In this document: in pieces, positions 1 through 11,869 of the stretch
How the letters are laid out: every line of letters begins with the position of its first letter
Numbering within the stretch: position 1 is the stretch's first letter
Origin: Pyrrhosoma nymphula
Lineage: Eukaryota > Arthropoda > Insecta > Odonata > Coenagrionidae
Length of the DNA stretch: 64,000 bases
Direction of reading: 5' to 3'
Assembly: GCA_963573305.1 (NCBI GenBank)
Contig: OY754332.1
Span: 54,473,559 to 54,537,558, forward strand
Translations under genes and position numbers: made by a program
The notes under the pieces: generated by a model
The model's database searches: none
What the model saw: the letters and a program-made list of their open reading frames with translations, nothing else
What the model was told of the DNA's origin: nothing

Positions 1-2815
1 CGCTCACGATGACCCACCAACTCACGCACGTTCCTCCGTGCGCGAGGAGACACGCACAAGCTATTTACGCCCTTAACTCCCGCCATCTCCGTAGCGCATG
101 ATCTTGTCCCTTTCATTTTCCGTTTTTTCGTTGAATCTTGGTCCTAACCAGTGCTCTTTCTAAGAACGTTCAATATTTTGCGTTTTCTCTTGATTGGGAC
201 CACCCTCTAATTTCGGACTTGATTCAGCCTGTTTATTACTGAAATGACTAACTGTCTTAACCCCGTCATCACCAAGTTAATTGTTAGGCCCCTTGTGAAA
301 AATTCACGGAAGTATAGGACTGACCACTTCTGCCGATATTATCATCAGCGATTACGGCAAAGTACGGGAATGAATTGTGTCTAATTTCGTCGCATTAAAT
401 TCTTTGCTATCACGTGCTATGGGTAGCTATCATAGTACTTCTCCGGAAAAATATCATTATTCGGAATGCGTAGGATTTCGAGAAAAAAATGGAAAATTCC
501 GTTAATATTAATGAATGCGCTAATATATTCACACTAATACTCAGTTTAATATCACGTGTCATATTAAAATTTGTCAAGCGGTGAGTAATTGTCCGTAGTC
601 ACCTCTATTGACCATTATTGAATCCATTAACCGTTGTTGAAACAAGCTCCATATGTTTGCGTGATTTAATAATTTAGATTAAAATGACTGGCTGCCTCCA
701 CACTGCGGGCTCTGAGCTTTAATTAGAGGTAAATGCAAACTCTTGAAAGAGAATATTAATGAAGCACTCGGCCTGCAGCAATTTGAAATAATGTTCAGCT
801 ACAGGATTTGGTACAGCTCTGCAGTAGAATTTATATCTTGAGGGCATGGCTCAAATGAAGAGGTAATATTATTTTAATTTAGCAGTGAGTCAGGGAATTT
901 ATATTTCTCAGAAAATGGGAAATCGGAAATATAGGGGCACATATTTTTCATCAAATCCTCCGCCATTTCTTTGTATCAGCAATTTTATAAACGGAGTGAA
1001 GTTCATGATCATTAATATGCTTTTTATTTCTCTTAGTTTCATTTCGCAAATTATATTTTCTTGTTAAGGATTTGAATATTATTTTTTTCAGTTATGCGCA
1101 TATTTATGGTGAGGAAAGCTTGTTTTGGGTTGATAAAGAACTGCTGGTGCTCCCCTGTAGATAGTATTCGGGAATAAGCATTGATGGATTGGAAAAAAAA
1201 CTCTTACATAATATCCATATATCTTTGCTACTGAACCGTCTCTGAATTTAATCGATATACGGCCTTCCAATCTATCATCAGATTCGCACATTCATCGCAG
1301 GAACTGATATTTTTCTTGCCACAAATTATTCCATCCTTTCATCCTCCACGCATCGATGCCCCCTTTAAACCAGACTCTCATGGGCTCGAGAGCATTAAGC
1401 CCTTGATTCAGAATTGATTGAGATTTGAGTCCTAGTGAAATGTCAGTTCTCGGTATGGGCTTGCCTTCCATTTATCTGTGAGAGGGAATGACTGGGAATG
1501 GCTAAGAAATTCCCTCTAGAGGTTCTACAGCGGAAATATTTCATGTTTCATTAATTATAAACCTATTCTGTGGCATTAGGTCGGTTCTATCAGTGGAAGG
1601 CATGCGTAGTGAATTTCTTAAATCGCCTCAGTGGAGTATGGAAGTTTCTTCCGTGAATATCAATCCTATAAATGTTTCTTCATAATGGGGTTGTTTTACT
1701 TCACGGTCAAATCAGACTTCTATAACTGTCCAGGGCTTACGCTAGGATAACATATTTCCTTGTGCCATGTAAACAGTCGTACCTTATTGACAAATTTTTA
1801 TTTCTTGGATCTTTAAACTCTTGAGAGGCCGTTACTAATGATTGTGGCAAAAGAAGAGAGACCTGCATGAAATGGAAATTACATTTTATAATACCTTATA
1901 TCAACACTCTCGTAGCGATATGCCATGAAAACTTTCAGTCATTCCTAAAACATATTCCTTGATATACCATTCAAGAGCGTATTATTTAAGCCAGGTTTTT
2001 CTTAGCAGATTTCATTGCATTAATGTTTTCTCCTAAAGGTCTTTCATATTTTCGTTTATATTTCATTATCTATCATGCTGAACTATGGTGAGTAAACTTA
2101 ATGACGCAGAGGACTATTGGTTACGAAAATTTACGTCTTTCATGATTTTAAACAGAAGTAGAGTAGAATTGTTTACAGAAAAGGAAGTGTTAGCTACTTA
2201 ACTTTGTTTCCTGTAAACTTGATTGTATTCTTTTCTTTGGAGTTAACATTTCATATTCGTAAATAATTAAATGTTTGCATTTAAAGCTGCCAAAGAGGGG
2301 ACTCCCAAGTGTATCAATCTCGCTCCATATAATGTTACCTATTTTTATTAATTAGCCTAATTTACCTATCTTTAGTATTCATTGAAAGAATATTTTCTTA
2401 TTCCCAATCACAAATACTTTAGTGATGGCTCCGAGAATGGATATTACACTAATACAAGGAAAGGGGGCATGCCATTAAGTATTCTAGGACCCATGTCAAC
2501 ATCGCTCACCAAGCATTGCCTTTGGCGAACAATCAGTAAGAATGCCATCTGCTTTGCATGCCGCAGTGAGTAAATCTCCTGACATTTGAATGGCACGTGT
2601 CACCTTCCGCTGGGCACAGCAATTCGAGGTCACTCGGCTTGGTTCCCATTCCGTACCCGCGACGAAATTAAGAAAAAAAAATTACAGTGTGGGGGATGCC
2701 CCTTTCTCGGGAAAATAAGAAAAATTTCGAAATCTATAAACCCATGCTTGGGTTCAGATCATGTCCACACAGTCTTCAGAGTCACAGGACGTCCCATTTG
2801 ACGATCCCATTGGAT
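1..2815. other. AT-rich unassigned DNA
   Basis: No open frame here resembles a protein family I know, and I see no tRNA boxes or long inverted repeats. Only the first ~110 bases are somewhat GC-rich, so a feature centred upstream of the window may end here. Likely intergenic or intronic. Confidence 0.5.
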
Positions 2816-2819
2816 GTCA

Positions 2820-3190
2820 TCCACTGCTCATCTAATCATCTCGCCGACCTCCCCCCGCCCACTTGGCCAACCTCACAACCCCGTCCCCTCCCCCATTCCC
2901 CTCCTCCCTCCACCCCTCCCCCACCCTTTCTCGCTCCCCCTACCCTTCCGCCCATTCGGGTTTCATACCACGACTCTCGTCGACGATTTGCATGTCAAAT
3001 TAGTCCGATCCTCTCCCTCCGTTGACTGGTTAGAAGAAAGTAATATGATTCGACCGGGGGCGTTGAATGCATTCCCAATCCCGGGTCGAATTCCACGCGA
3101 GCTGAAGCTCCGAGTGGATTCTTCCTGGCGCTGTTTTACACCCGCAGTACCAGTTCACCGATCGTATGTGTGCGTGTACTACTGCATAGC
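2820..3190. other. C/T-rich CpG-containing patch
   Basis: Bases 2840-2960 are almost pure C and T on the plus strand, and the following 200 bases are CpG-rich. Open frames overlap here in two plus frames, but they are proline- and serine-rich low complexity, which such composition gives by chance. It could be a small promoter-type island. An octamer-like ATTTGCAT lies near 2987. No TATA box or clear start is visible. Confidence 0.4.
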
Positions 3191-3239
3191 TCGGAATCGG
3201 AAGAGTCGATCATTATTCCTTACGGGCCATGAACATTGA

Positions 3240-4380
3240 ATGTTACCATAAGAAGAAAGAAAACTATGTACTTTTAACGCTCTTTTACTCTGAAAAATCC
3301 GGTTAAGGTTTCAACACATGAGAGTGAGTTTCAAGTTATCTGATGAAACTTTGGTCAAATCTGTCTTATAGTGCAACGATGTGGAAAGAGCCAGGCAATG
3401 TCTTGCTTAAGGAGCGTTTGCATTCGGTGAAGCCTTTTACAATGTCATGCATGAGTTATCAGTTTTGCCCTATTCAGCCGAATGTTTTTCGTGTAACATA
3501 AAAAATAATTTGAGCAATTTACTTCTCGTTATGATTATAAAAAAATATTTCCATGTTCCATTTACCGCAATATGGAAACATGTTTATACAATAAAATGAA
3601 ATATTTTACAATTTAAAGTTTCAAATTATGCTTCCATATGACTTAATGTGCCTTCTCTTACCTCATATAAAAACTTCTGACGGCATATTGGGTTTGTGGT
3701 GCATTATCACGAACACTGGAATCCTTCACTAACGCTAGCTACTCCCTAAAGTTTAATGATGAGAGTTCGAGGATCCCACTTATCCCAATTCAGTCCTCTT
3801 CACGCTCACGACACATGAAAAATTCACTTACTGAAGCTTTAATTGATAAAATGTAATCATTTTCCACTAAACCACAGGTACTTGGAGCAAAGAAGAGACA
3901 ATAGACGATTTGAACTTGTGGTATGAAAGAGTGGTTTTGAAATAGTAAATAGTTTATAATGAAATATTTAAGTTTGTAATATTACAGGAATATACCCACT
4001 TATCTAGAATGTGAAAAGCAAAAAAGTATAAATATTTCGGTCCTATCTGCTCAGAGGATCATTTTAAGTCTGACACTTCAAGAAAGACTCTTTCGAGAAT
4101 CACATTTCCCTCCGAGTCTTAACTATTGTGGGTCTCAAACTCATGTCTTTGAATTGAACAGGTTTCTCTTACCTGATAGCTACATTTGTTTTATCCTGGT
4201 TGAGTAACTCTCGGTTAAAATAGCTTTAAAAAACGGATCGCAAGGCGCTTAATATAAGTTTGCAATTTAAGCTTTTGGTAGTCATTTACGATTTATTATC
4301 TACCAGTACCCACTTAGGGACTCAAGTTTTCCTAGATCGCTTTAAACTTCATGGCACCCCGAATATTGAGGCCACAGCGG
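3240..4380. other. AT-rich unassigned DNA
   Basis: No coding similarity or recognisable repeat was found. It ends where the 3' terminus of the minus-strand CR1-like LINE begins. Confidence 0.5.
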
Positions 4381-4383
4381 CAT

Positions 4384-4806
4384 AATAGAATTGAATAGAA
4401 AGAACATTTATTTTCCTAGGAGCAATTGCTCCTCTGGGGCAGAAGTTTACATTAAAACATATTTGGCTAGCAAAGGAAAAATACATAGTATACAACATAC
4501 AGAAATAGAAAATTGTGTCAGTTTTACCTATAATTAATAAGTAGGTACATAAGGTTTTCCATTCCATTTACAAATTCCATTTAAGGTTATTCTGAAGTGT
4601 TATCATATTTAGCAAATTTAGTGAAAATTCAAAACGCGATATAAGTCCAACGAATATTACAAATCATAACTTAAACCATTCATTACAGGCATCAAGACAA
4701 ATATATAAATGATTTACAATATTAATTTGTTATTAACAACCAATGCCAATTTTCAATATTCATTTTGTGGTACATAATAACAGAATTTATGGTTACACAC
4801 GCTTGG
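4384..4806 (-). repeat. CR1-like LINE 3' terminus and 3' UTR copy 1
   Basis: On the minus strand this ends with a polyadenylation-like AATAAA and a CTATT-rich tail, as in many arthropod CR1/Jockey-group elements. Bases 4443-4795 match 6251-6588 at roughly 90 percent by eye, apart from small indels, in the same orientation. Copy 1 keeps the true 3' end; copy 2 is continuous with ORF2. This is either a tandem duplication inside one element's 3' UTR or a second 5'-truncated insertion of the same family. Confidence 0.75.
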
Positions 4807-4816
4807 AAGTTTACAT
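4807..4816. repeat. Left target-site duplication (AAGTTTACAT) of nested LINE
   Basis: This perfect 10-bp direct repeat matches 6251-6260 and lies just outside the AT-rich 3' tail of the nested LINE. The same decamer also starts 3' UTR copy 1 at 4443, as expected if the LINE inserted at the start of the second 3' UTR repeat. Confidence 0.65.
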
Positions 4817-4832
4817 ATATATATGTCCGTCT

Positions 4833-6251
4833 TTAGAGCGCTTGCTTGCGCTTTACGGCATCCAATTTCCAGGCCTCTCTGTTTTCCCAATCTCCTTCTT
4901 GCAGGTTTCTCTCCGCCATGGCTTTGGTTATTCCGCTCCTCCATGAATTAGGTGGCCTTCCTCTCTTTCTCCTTTCATAGGGTTTCCACTCCATGATGGT
5001 GCGGGGCAGTCTTTCTTTGAGCATCCTCTGAACATGTCCGTACCACAGCAGTTGTTTTGACTTGATTTCGTCCAGAATGGTTGTTGTCATTTTCATAATT
5101 TCTCGAATTCTCTCATTTCTTACTCTATCAAGCCTGGATTTTCCGGCTGCCCTTCTGAGGATGTCCATTTCTGTAGCTAAAATTTTCTTTTCGTCACTCA
5201 CATTCATTTGCCATATTTCACTCCCATATGTAAGTATGCTTTTAAATATGGTGTTGTATATGTATCTTTTATTTCTATTTGATATATCTTTGCTCCATAG
5301 TATTGAATTTAACATATTAATGGTTGTTCTACCTTTATTAATCCTATCTTTAATCGTTTCTGCGCTCTTTCCACTGCTGTGTATTTTTATGCCTAAATAG
5401 CCATTTGAATCACAGGCCTCTACTATTTCATTGCTATCCTCTAGCACAATGTCTTCATTTTTTCCTCCAATACACATATACTTAGTTTTGCGCATGTTGA
5501 TATCCAATCCTCATGCACTATACGCTTCTTTTAGCTTTCTAAACATAAAGTTAATATCATCTCTGTCTTGCGCTAGAATTACCTGGTCATCTGCATAATG
5601 TAGTGTGTATATGGTATTGTCTCCTACAGGCAAGCCCATGTTTGCGCATTGTCTTTTCCATTGTTTAAGGGCACCGTCGAGATATATTCTGAATAGGCTA
5701 GGTGAAAGACAGCATCCTTGTATTAGCACTTTATTTGTTATAAATGGTTTTCCTTAATTGTTTCCCACTTTCACTTGAGCTGTAGATTCTGTATAAAGTT
5801 TCTGTATTGCCCTTATGATAGATTTATTTATGTTTGTTGCCTCGAGTACCTCCCATAGGTTTTTCAAATGTACGCTATCATAAGCTTTTGTGATATCAAT
5901 GAATATGAAGTGCACTTCTCGGTCAGTAGCTCTCTTTTTTTCTATTATTTGCGTCAAACAAAAAGCGTTATCTATTGTTGAGCGTCCTGCCCTGAATCCG
6001 GATTGTTCTTCACTTTCAAATTGCCTATACTCCTCATCAATGAGCTGCGTCAATATTCTACCGTATATTCTGCTTAATGTGCTGGTGATTGCTATTCCCC
6101 TATAGTTCTTGGGCTGGTCTTTTGGGCCTTTTTTATGAATTGATACTATCCATAATTTTTTCCAGTTATTTGGGAGGTTTTCTCCGTTCAAATATTTATT
6201 TATTAACGTCGTTAGTAGATGCAGTAACTTTTTTGATGGTTCTTTCACCAA
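4833..6251 (-). pseudogene. RTE-like reverse transcriptase, 5'-truncated, two in-frame stops
   Basis: One reading frame of about 470 codons is broken only by stops at 5754-5756 (TAA) and 5511-5513 (TGA) and ends at a natural TAA at 4833. In order it shows the YRGIAITSTLSRIYGRI motif, GFRAGRSTIDNAF, the palm motif FIDITKAYDSV with the first catalytic Asp, QGCCLSPSLF, and LHYADDQ with the catalytic Asp pair. A C-terminal region follows with WYGHVQRM and RRKRGRPPNSW, typical of RTE-like LINEs. The endonuclease is missing through 5' truncation. The three segments share a frame, so damage is light and insertion fairly recent. RTE is the best clade guess; related clades share these motifs. Confidence 0.85.
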
Positions 6252-6614
6252 AGTTTACATTAAAACATATTTTGCTTGCAAAGGAAAAATACATACTTAG
6301 TATACAACATACAGAAATTTGAAATTAGAAAATTGTCTGTTTTACATATAATATATACGTACATAAGTTCCATTTAAGGTGATTATGAAGTGTGACCATA
6401 TTTAGCAAATTTAGTGAAAATTCAAGCCGCGATATAAGTCCAACGAATATTACAAATCATAGCTTAAACCTATCATAACAGACATTAAGACAAATATACA
6501 AATTATTTACGATATTAATTTGTTATTAAGAACCAATTCCAATTTTCAATATTCAATTTGCTTTATATAATACCAGAATTTATGGTTAATTACATTTGAT
6601 GCCTATTCTAAGTT
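6251..6614 (-). repeat. CR1-like LINE 3' UTR copy 2
   Basis: This matches 4443-4795 and runs directly into the C-terminus of the CR1-like ORF2 at 6626. Its first ten bases are the right target-site duplication of the nested LINE. It differs from copy 1 by scattered substitutions and lacks about 19 bases near 6370. Confidence 0.75.
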
Positions 6615-6625
6615 TTCATTTTCTT

Positions 6626-9010
6626 TCACATAATTAAACAATATGTTTTAAATGCATTAACTGAGGTTGTATTTTTTATGTTTTCCGGTAATTTATTCCA
6701 AAATTGACACGATTTTACCAAGAATGATTTTTGAAAAGTTATTGTATGGTGTGGTGGTACGTATAGATTTTTGGTAACTCTTGTTGTTCTCACTTTTACA
6801 TTTTTGTTTCGAGTTATATTGCCATAAAGGTAGGTTGGCTTCCCTGTTTCCATAAGTTTGTAAATGAAAATCCCCAATTGATACAGTCTACGAGATTCGA
6901 CTTTAAAAATATTTAATCTTGTATAATATGGCGTTACGTGCTCCCGGTACCCAATATTACAAATGTATCTGATACCTGCAATTTGTATTTTTTGCAGTTT
7001 TATAAGTTGATCTTTATTTACATCTGTATATGCTAAAGCGCAATAATCAATATGAGGCATAAGGAGTGAGTTGACTATTTTTTGTCTTATCGAAGTAGGC
7101 ATCATATTCCTAAAATACTTAATTTGGTAGATTGTTTTACATAATTTATTTGAAATAAATGCAATATGATCTTGCCAACTTAAGGTACTATTTACAATTA
7201 ATCCTAGATTGTTGACTTTGTTTGAGTAGTCCATTAATATCCCTAAAACTTGAATTTTAGGAAGAACGTCAAAATCCAGATTGTTTATATAGTATGGACT
7301 ACCTATAATTGTTATTGATTTAGTTTTCTTCGTGTTTAATTTTAGTTTATTATTGGATACCCAGGTACATATGGATAAGATATCTTGATTAATTTTATTT
7401 ATGGTTTCGTCAATGTTTGCTGGGTGGTAATCAAGATAAATCTGTAAATCGTCGGCGTACAAGTGATATGTACAACTACGAATCACGTTGGGAAGGTCAA
7501 TATTAAAGATCGAGAACAACACCGGACCGAGAATAGATCCTTGAGGAACACCTCGGGGAACCAGAGAAATGGAACAGCTGTAAATATCGAGTGCCATGGG
7601 CATGATTGTCGGAAGAAAAATTTTTATGATTTTGATGTTAATACCATCTATTCCTGATTAATTGAATTTGATTTAGGAGATACATTCATAAAGCATTTTC
7701 GGATTAATATGCGGAAAATAAAGTTTGCTATCAACTGGATGAGGAAATTTTTCGCTGTAATCCTCCACAGAGTCAAGTAAAAAACCAGTGTTAGAAACGT
7801 TATCATTGTAGCCGTCATTATCATCCATTGATGAGAGAAAGTACTTGTTTAGGTCTGGAAGGGAGATATTAATCTTATCCATATCTTTACACGGTTTTCC
7901 AATACCAAGACGACGTATTTCTTGCCAAATTGATTTGGCTACCCATTTTTTTGTAAAACATTAGCAATAATATTTGTTTTTAGCATTAATAATTAGCTTT
8001 TGAACTTGATTTTTCAGATTTTTGTATTCGTTAAAAATAGCTTGCGACTTGGTTTGACGGAACAGACGTCGTATTTTGACTCTTTCCTGCATCAGGAATT
8101 TAATTTGAGGAGTAATGGGTGGGAGTGGGAAAACGCTTTGGTTGTACTTTGCGCAACGTAGCGTACACATTCATTGATTGTAAAATATTAGTTGTAAATA
8201 TGGAGACTTTTTTATTGATGTTATTACTGAAAAATAGCTCTCCCCAGGGTAAGTAATCATAGGCATGAATTTATGCACATCAAATTTACTGAAGTCTCGA
8301 AAAATGAAGTCCTTGGGCTTCATCACAGAGATTTTAAAATAATATTTAACAAAGATTAGGTCATGATTGGATAAAAATCCAATAGGGTGCTGCCCATAGT
8401 TTGTTACTTTGCTCATATCACCCACTATAAATAGATCTAACCAAGTACTACTACAATTTAGGTGATGTGTTGCCTGGAGTGGAACCAATGATAGATTATA
8501 ATTTGGCACCATGTCCATCAGATCTTCTTCCTTCAACGTTTAGGTCATGCCGTGGAGCTATTATAGTCGTTACTTAATAGATCAGCATTAAAATCACCAC
8601 GGACAACAATAGTTTTATGAGTGACAATACAGTTGGATAATACAGGTTCAAATAGTTCACTCAAGTAGCCGACTTTTGGTGGTCTATACACTACTGCAAA
8701 CAGCACTTTATCGCTAATACCACTTAATTCAATAAAAATAAATTCCTGTTTAAATTTCGTCTCCATCGATCGCTCAATTACACTAAATGTTAAGCATTCA
8801 TGAACATATATACACACTCCACCACCAACTCAGTGCGAACGATCATTACGCACCGAATTGTAACCTTCTAGTTTCACAGAATCAGATGATATATTAGCAT
8901 TTCACCATGATTCAGTAACAGCAATGATGTGGTAATCACTTTTGAGAAAAAATTCGCGAAATTGGTCTATGCGCGCTGTTAGTGACTGGGCATTCACATG
9001 ACACATCTTT
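6626..9010 (-). pseudogene. CR1-like LINE ORF2 (AP endonuclease and reverse transcriptase), degraded
   Basis: The endonuclease begins near 9005 with HVNAQSLTARIDQFREFF, followed by VTESW, VVYRPP and GDFNADL and then SNHDLIFV near 8360; these are the Asn, Glu, Asp and His signatures of LINE AP endonucleases. A linker leads to the start of the reverse transcriptase (GIDGINIKIIKI, near 7650). This joins almost at once to GVPQGSILGPVLF and YADDLQIYL, so the fingers and the first catalytic Asp motif are gone. The thumb and C-terminus to 6626 are readable. Segments 6626-8536 share one frame with several stops; the endonuclease start is in another frame. In life the protein would nick DNA and reverse-transcribe the element RNA; this copy cannot. 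Confidence 0.88.
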
Positions 9011-9156
9011 AACTATACACACACATCGGAACATACCCGAGCTGGAGTGGGTTTGTTGTTTACTCTCACGTACGGGTCATTTCTCTAACAGTTTTCACTT
9101 TCACTTTTCCATTTTGTTGCGACAGGGTTTGAGTCGTTTGAACACGGGGCCTCATC

Positions 9157-9885
9157 TCATTTAAACCGTTCTAGGTCCGATTCACAGCTAATCAAGTGGC
9201 GCTCGGATCCTTCTTTTTCCCGTGCGTAGAACCTTCCCCCTCTGACCAAAAGATATTTTATTTTCCCAGTTTTCTTCAAGGTTCTGGCTGATGAATATAG
9301 TTTGCGATTTGTAATACTCAATGCCTCATCTATACATGCGATTTGCTTAGGGTTTTCTCCCAAACCTATGTGTTTAGTAAAGAGATTTCTCTTGACACGG
9401 CGAGCCTTCAGGATTTCTTGTGCTAGATTTGCACGCATAAATTTAACTTTAATAATTGGAGGATTTGTAATGCTTGTATTTCCTGGACGGCTATTTAAGC
9501 AAATGAATAATCAATGTCACTCGTATCAATTTTGAGCGCTAGTACTAATCTAACTTTACTTATCTTGGCCTCCGTAACTTTGCCGCCGCTCTGAGGAATA
9601 CCATGGACTTCCACGACGTTCTTCAGTGCTTCTTGCTCAATATGACTGAGTTGGGACTCTAGGTAGTCGACACGTTTCCATAATGATCTATTACTATCGG
9701 TTAAGCCATCCAGTCTATCGCATATTTTAACTAATGAATCGTTTAACAGTACTAGTGATTTTGAGTGTTCATCAATACCAGGAGTTGAAAGTTTTTTTAA
9801 ATTCACACTGCTCGTTTTGAAAGGTCTTAGTTATGTCTAAGAGATCATTTAACAACGAAATAGTCCTTTCAGCTCAGTACAAATA
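9157..9885 (-). pseudogene. CR1-like LINE ORF1 (RNA-binding type), frameshifted
   Basis: Two minus-strand segments in different frames form the ORF1 protein. The first (9495-9806) has a heptad-like coiled coil (LVKICDRLDGLTDSNRSL) followed by VVEVHGIPQS, the usual start of the RRM-like domain. The second (9157-9438) has KYLLVRGGRFYARE and ends HLISCESDLERF, typical of the C-terminal domain. ORF1 proteins of this group bind element RNA and act as chaperones. More ORF1-like sequence runs up to about 9885 (LNDLLDITKTFQNEQ) in a broken frame. It lies just upstream of ORF2, as expected. Confidence 0.78.
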
Positions 9886-10050
9886 ATTCTCCCGGATTAC
9901 ATATTTGGGTGTTGTCTCGCCACTGCGATCTGGACAGCCTAAAGCCACTGGGGTCTCATCATCTCGATTTGAGCGAATTTTGGTATCGCAGACTAATAAA
10001 GAGACTTTAGGTGATCAACTGTTTCCCACCACGAGACAGATGGTTGATGT

Positions 10051-10870
10051 CTCACGCATTATAATTTAGAAAACTTAAGAATCCTTTTGTAAAGGCTTAG
10101 GTATACCTTCAGTAAATCAAATAAACAAATGAAACTTCCGTCAGGGTTTTTTTTTCGCTTATTTATATCTCCCTTCTTCCTTTATTTGCCATTAAATCTT
10201 TTACAGTCTGCCCACCAACGTGATGTCACAAATTACCTTAACTATCGATCGCATTCACTAACTATCAATCAATCAACAGAGGATAGGTTGACTAGAAAAG
10301 TAAAGAAATTTAGAAAAATGGATTGCCAAGCTCTTTTATCCTCGCGTTTGAATAAGACGCACCAGTTGAGAGTGCCTCTTCCCATTCACGTGTATGTCCT
10401 GTATTTATTTCTGTAGTCCAAGGTAAGCATGGGCAGCCCACAGCCTACGGGCAAAGTCTTACCCAATTGATATTATCAAGTGGCCTGAAGGATATTTAAT
10501 TGTTTACGGAATATTATGGTTTTAGACTCTATATTTTATTTTAAACTGTACATATAGTACACCTCTTCCAGACGTTTTAAAAGTAATATTATTTTAGCCG
10601 TATGGCCTATGCGATTTTCACTCTTAGAAAGCTCGTCCAATTTTTGAAAATTTCAAATTTTGATTGTGTTTGCAAGTTAAATTTTTCGCGTAGTGTATCA
10701 AAACAAATGTTTATATGTTAATTATTATAAAGTTTAACTTTGATTTTTTTTAATTGAATAGGAAACAATAATTTTTAACAAAGTTTAAGCCAAATAACTT
10801 TAGTAAGAACCGATTTGTCGACAGGATGAGGGTTTTAAAGCAACCTAAGGAAGTAGACCCATCGGTATCT
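10051..10870. other. AT-rich unassigned DNA
   Basis: A 95-codon frame at 10129-10416 resembles nothing I recognise. The stretch may include the unresolved 5' UTR of the CR1-like LINE. Confidence 0.4.
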
Positions 10871-10884
10871 TGACCGTCTAATGT

Positions 10885-11235
10885 TTAGAAAGTGGCAAAG
10901 ACTCTGGCATGGCGTGTAGCGTTGAATGTTTACAGAAATGAGGGCTCTGAGGGAAGAGGATGAAAATACGTTGCAGGCGTTTAATTTGAGGAAGACTCCG
11001 GAATGGTGGATGGGTTGAGGAGGCAGCTGGAGGCAGCTGGAGGGCACAGAGGAGGTGGATGGAAGAGGTAATGAGGGGAGAGGGGATGATGAAGGCTGTG
11101 ACAGTGGGAGAATGCTGGGGAAGAATGGGAATAAGCTTCATGAAAGGGATCAAGGGAGTTACGACGTATGCCAAGCGTAAGAATGAAATATTGTTTAGAG
11201 ACAAAGACAGTTGTATGTAAAAGATTATGTATACC
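10885..11235 (+). mobile_element. LINE 3' tail relic, copy 1
   Basis: A purine-rich, heavily mutated plus-strand segment. Fragments such as EEVMRGEG resemble the C-terminal tail of the LINE family whose reverse transcriptase is at 39.1 and 54.6 kb. A related segment follows about 480 bases downstream in the same orientation. No intact frame remains, and assignment rests on this pattern plus the match to copy 2. Confidence 0.45.
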
Positions 11236-11394
11236 TCCATCCGTCTGATCCTGACTAAACCATTACATGACTTCCATTGGCAGTTCACAATATCGGCGAG
11301 TACTGGGAAGTGTCTTTATTCCAAAAAATTATTTTTCTCGTGGAAATTTTAATGTCTGATTAGGAGTCTAAAATGATGTGTTGCGTTACATTGT

Positions 11395-11640
11395 ACAGAA
11401 TTGTGAACATTGAGGAAAGAGGATGAAAATAGGATGCGAGCGTATAAGATGGGGATAAGTCGAGGAAGCTGCTGGAGAATATTAGGAAAAGGCATGTTAG
11501 GGTCGTAAAAGACGGGAAAATGTTTGAGAAGATAGAGAATAGGCGTCATGAAAGGGTTGAAGGAAGGTAGGACATGTACCTAGCTGAAAAATGAAATCAT
11601 TCTGTGAGATAAAAGGCCGCCGTCTGTAAAATAATAGACA
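11395..11640 (+). mobile_element. LINE 3' tail relic, copy 2
   Basis: This aligns with copy 1 through GAAAGAGGATGAAAATA and CGTCATGAAAGGG-type stretches and a common CATCCATC region. The two look like independent insertions or an old tandem duplication of one LINE 3' end. The frame is destroyed. Confidence 0.42.
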
Positions 11641-11869
11641 GCCCTTCATCCATCTATATGTAACTTAAGCAGTATATCACCTCTGTTTACAATTTAGAAT
11701 ATCGACAAGTACAGAGAAGGGTTTTTATTTAAAAAAGTACTTTTCTCTCCAAAATTTAAAATATAGTATCTGACTAACTGATCAAAAAGTGTTGCCAAAT
11801 CTGGCCCGCACACCGAACAAGGCTGACCATGCCTAGCCCAATGCATGCATTTGTCTAGGGAGAATTGAG

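Larger units (their letters stand above)
4807..6260 (-). mobile_element. Nested 5'-truncated RTE-like LINE with 10-bp target-site duplication
   Basis: A 1.43-kb minus-strand LINE fragment (4817-6250) lies between two copies of AAGTTTACAT, at 4807-4816 and 6251-6260. Its 3' UTR is under 20 bases and ends in an AT dinucleotide run, which fits RTE-type elements, known for very short 3' UTRs with simple tails. It lacks the endonuclease and starts within the reverse transcriptase, the usual 5' truncation. It sits inside the 3' UTR of the larger CR1-like element, so it is the younger insertion. Confidence 0.75.
4384..10050 (-). mobile_element. CR1/L2/Jockey-group LINE, nearly full length, with nested insertion
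   Basis: Read on the minus strand, this holds in order an ORF1 with coiled coil, an ORF2 with AP-endonuclease and reverse transcriptase, a 3' UTR, and a 3' terminus with AATAAA followed by CTATT-like repeats. That order is the standard plan of a CR1/L2/Jockey-group non-LTR retrotransposon, which copies itself by target-primed reverse transcription. The copy is dead: ORF1 and ORF2 carry frameshifts and stops, the reverse transcriptase has an internal deletion, and a second LINE sits in the 3' UTR. The 3' end is clear; the 5' limit near 10050 is a guess from where ORF1-like sequence fades. No target-site duplication was identified for this outer element. Confidence 0.85.

Noticed and set aside
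4443..6588. A 350-bp target-site duplication of the nested LINE
   Set aside because: A 10-bp duplication directly flanks the insert, and the 350-bp repeat extends beyond it on the left by 11 bases, so a pre-existing tandem 3' UTR repeat or a second insertion explains it better.
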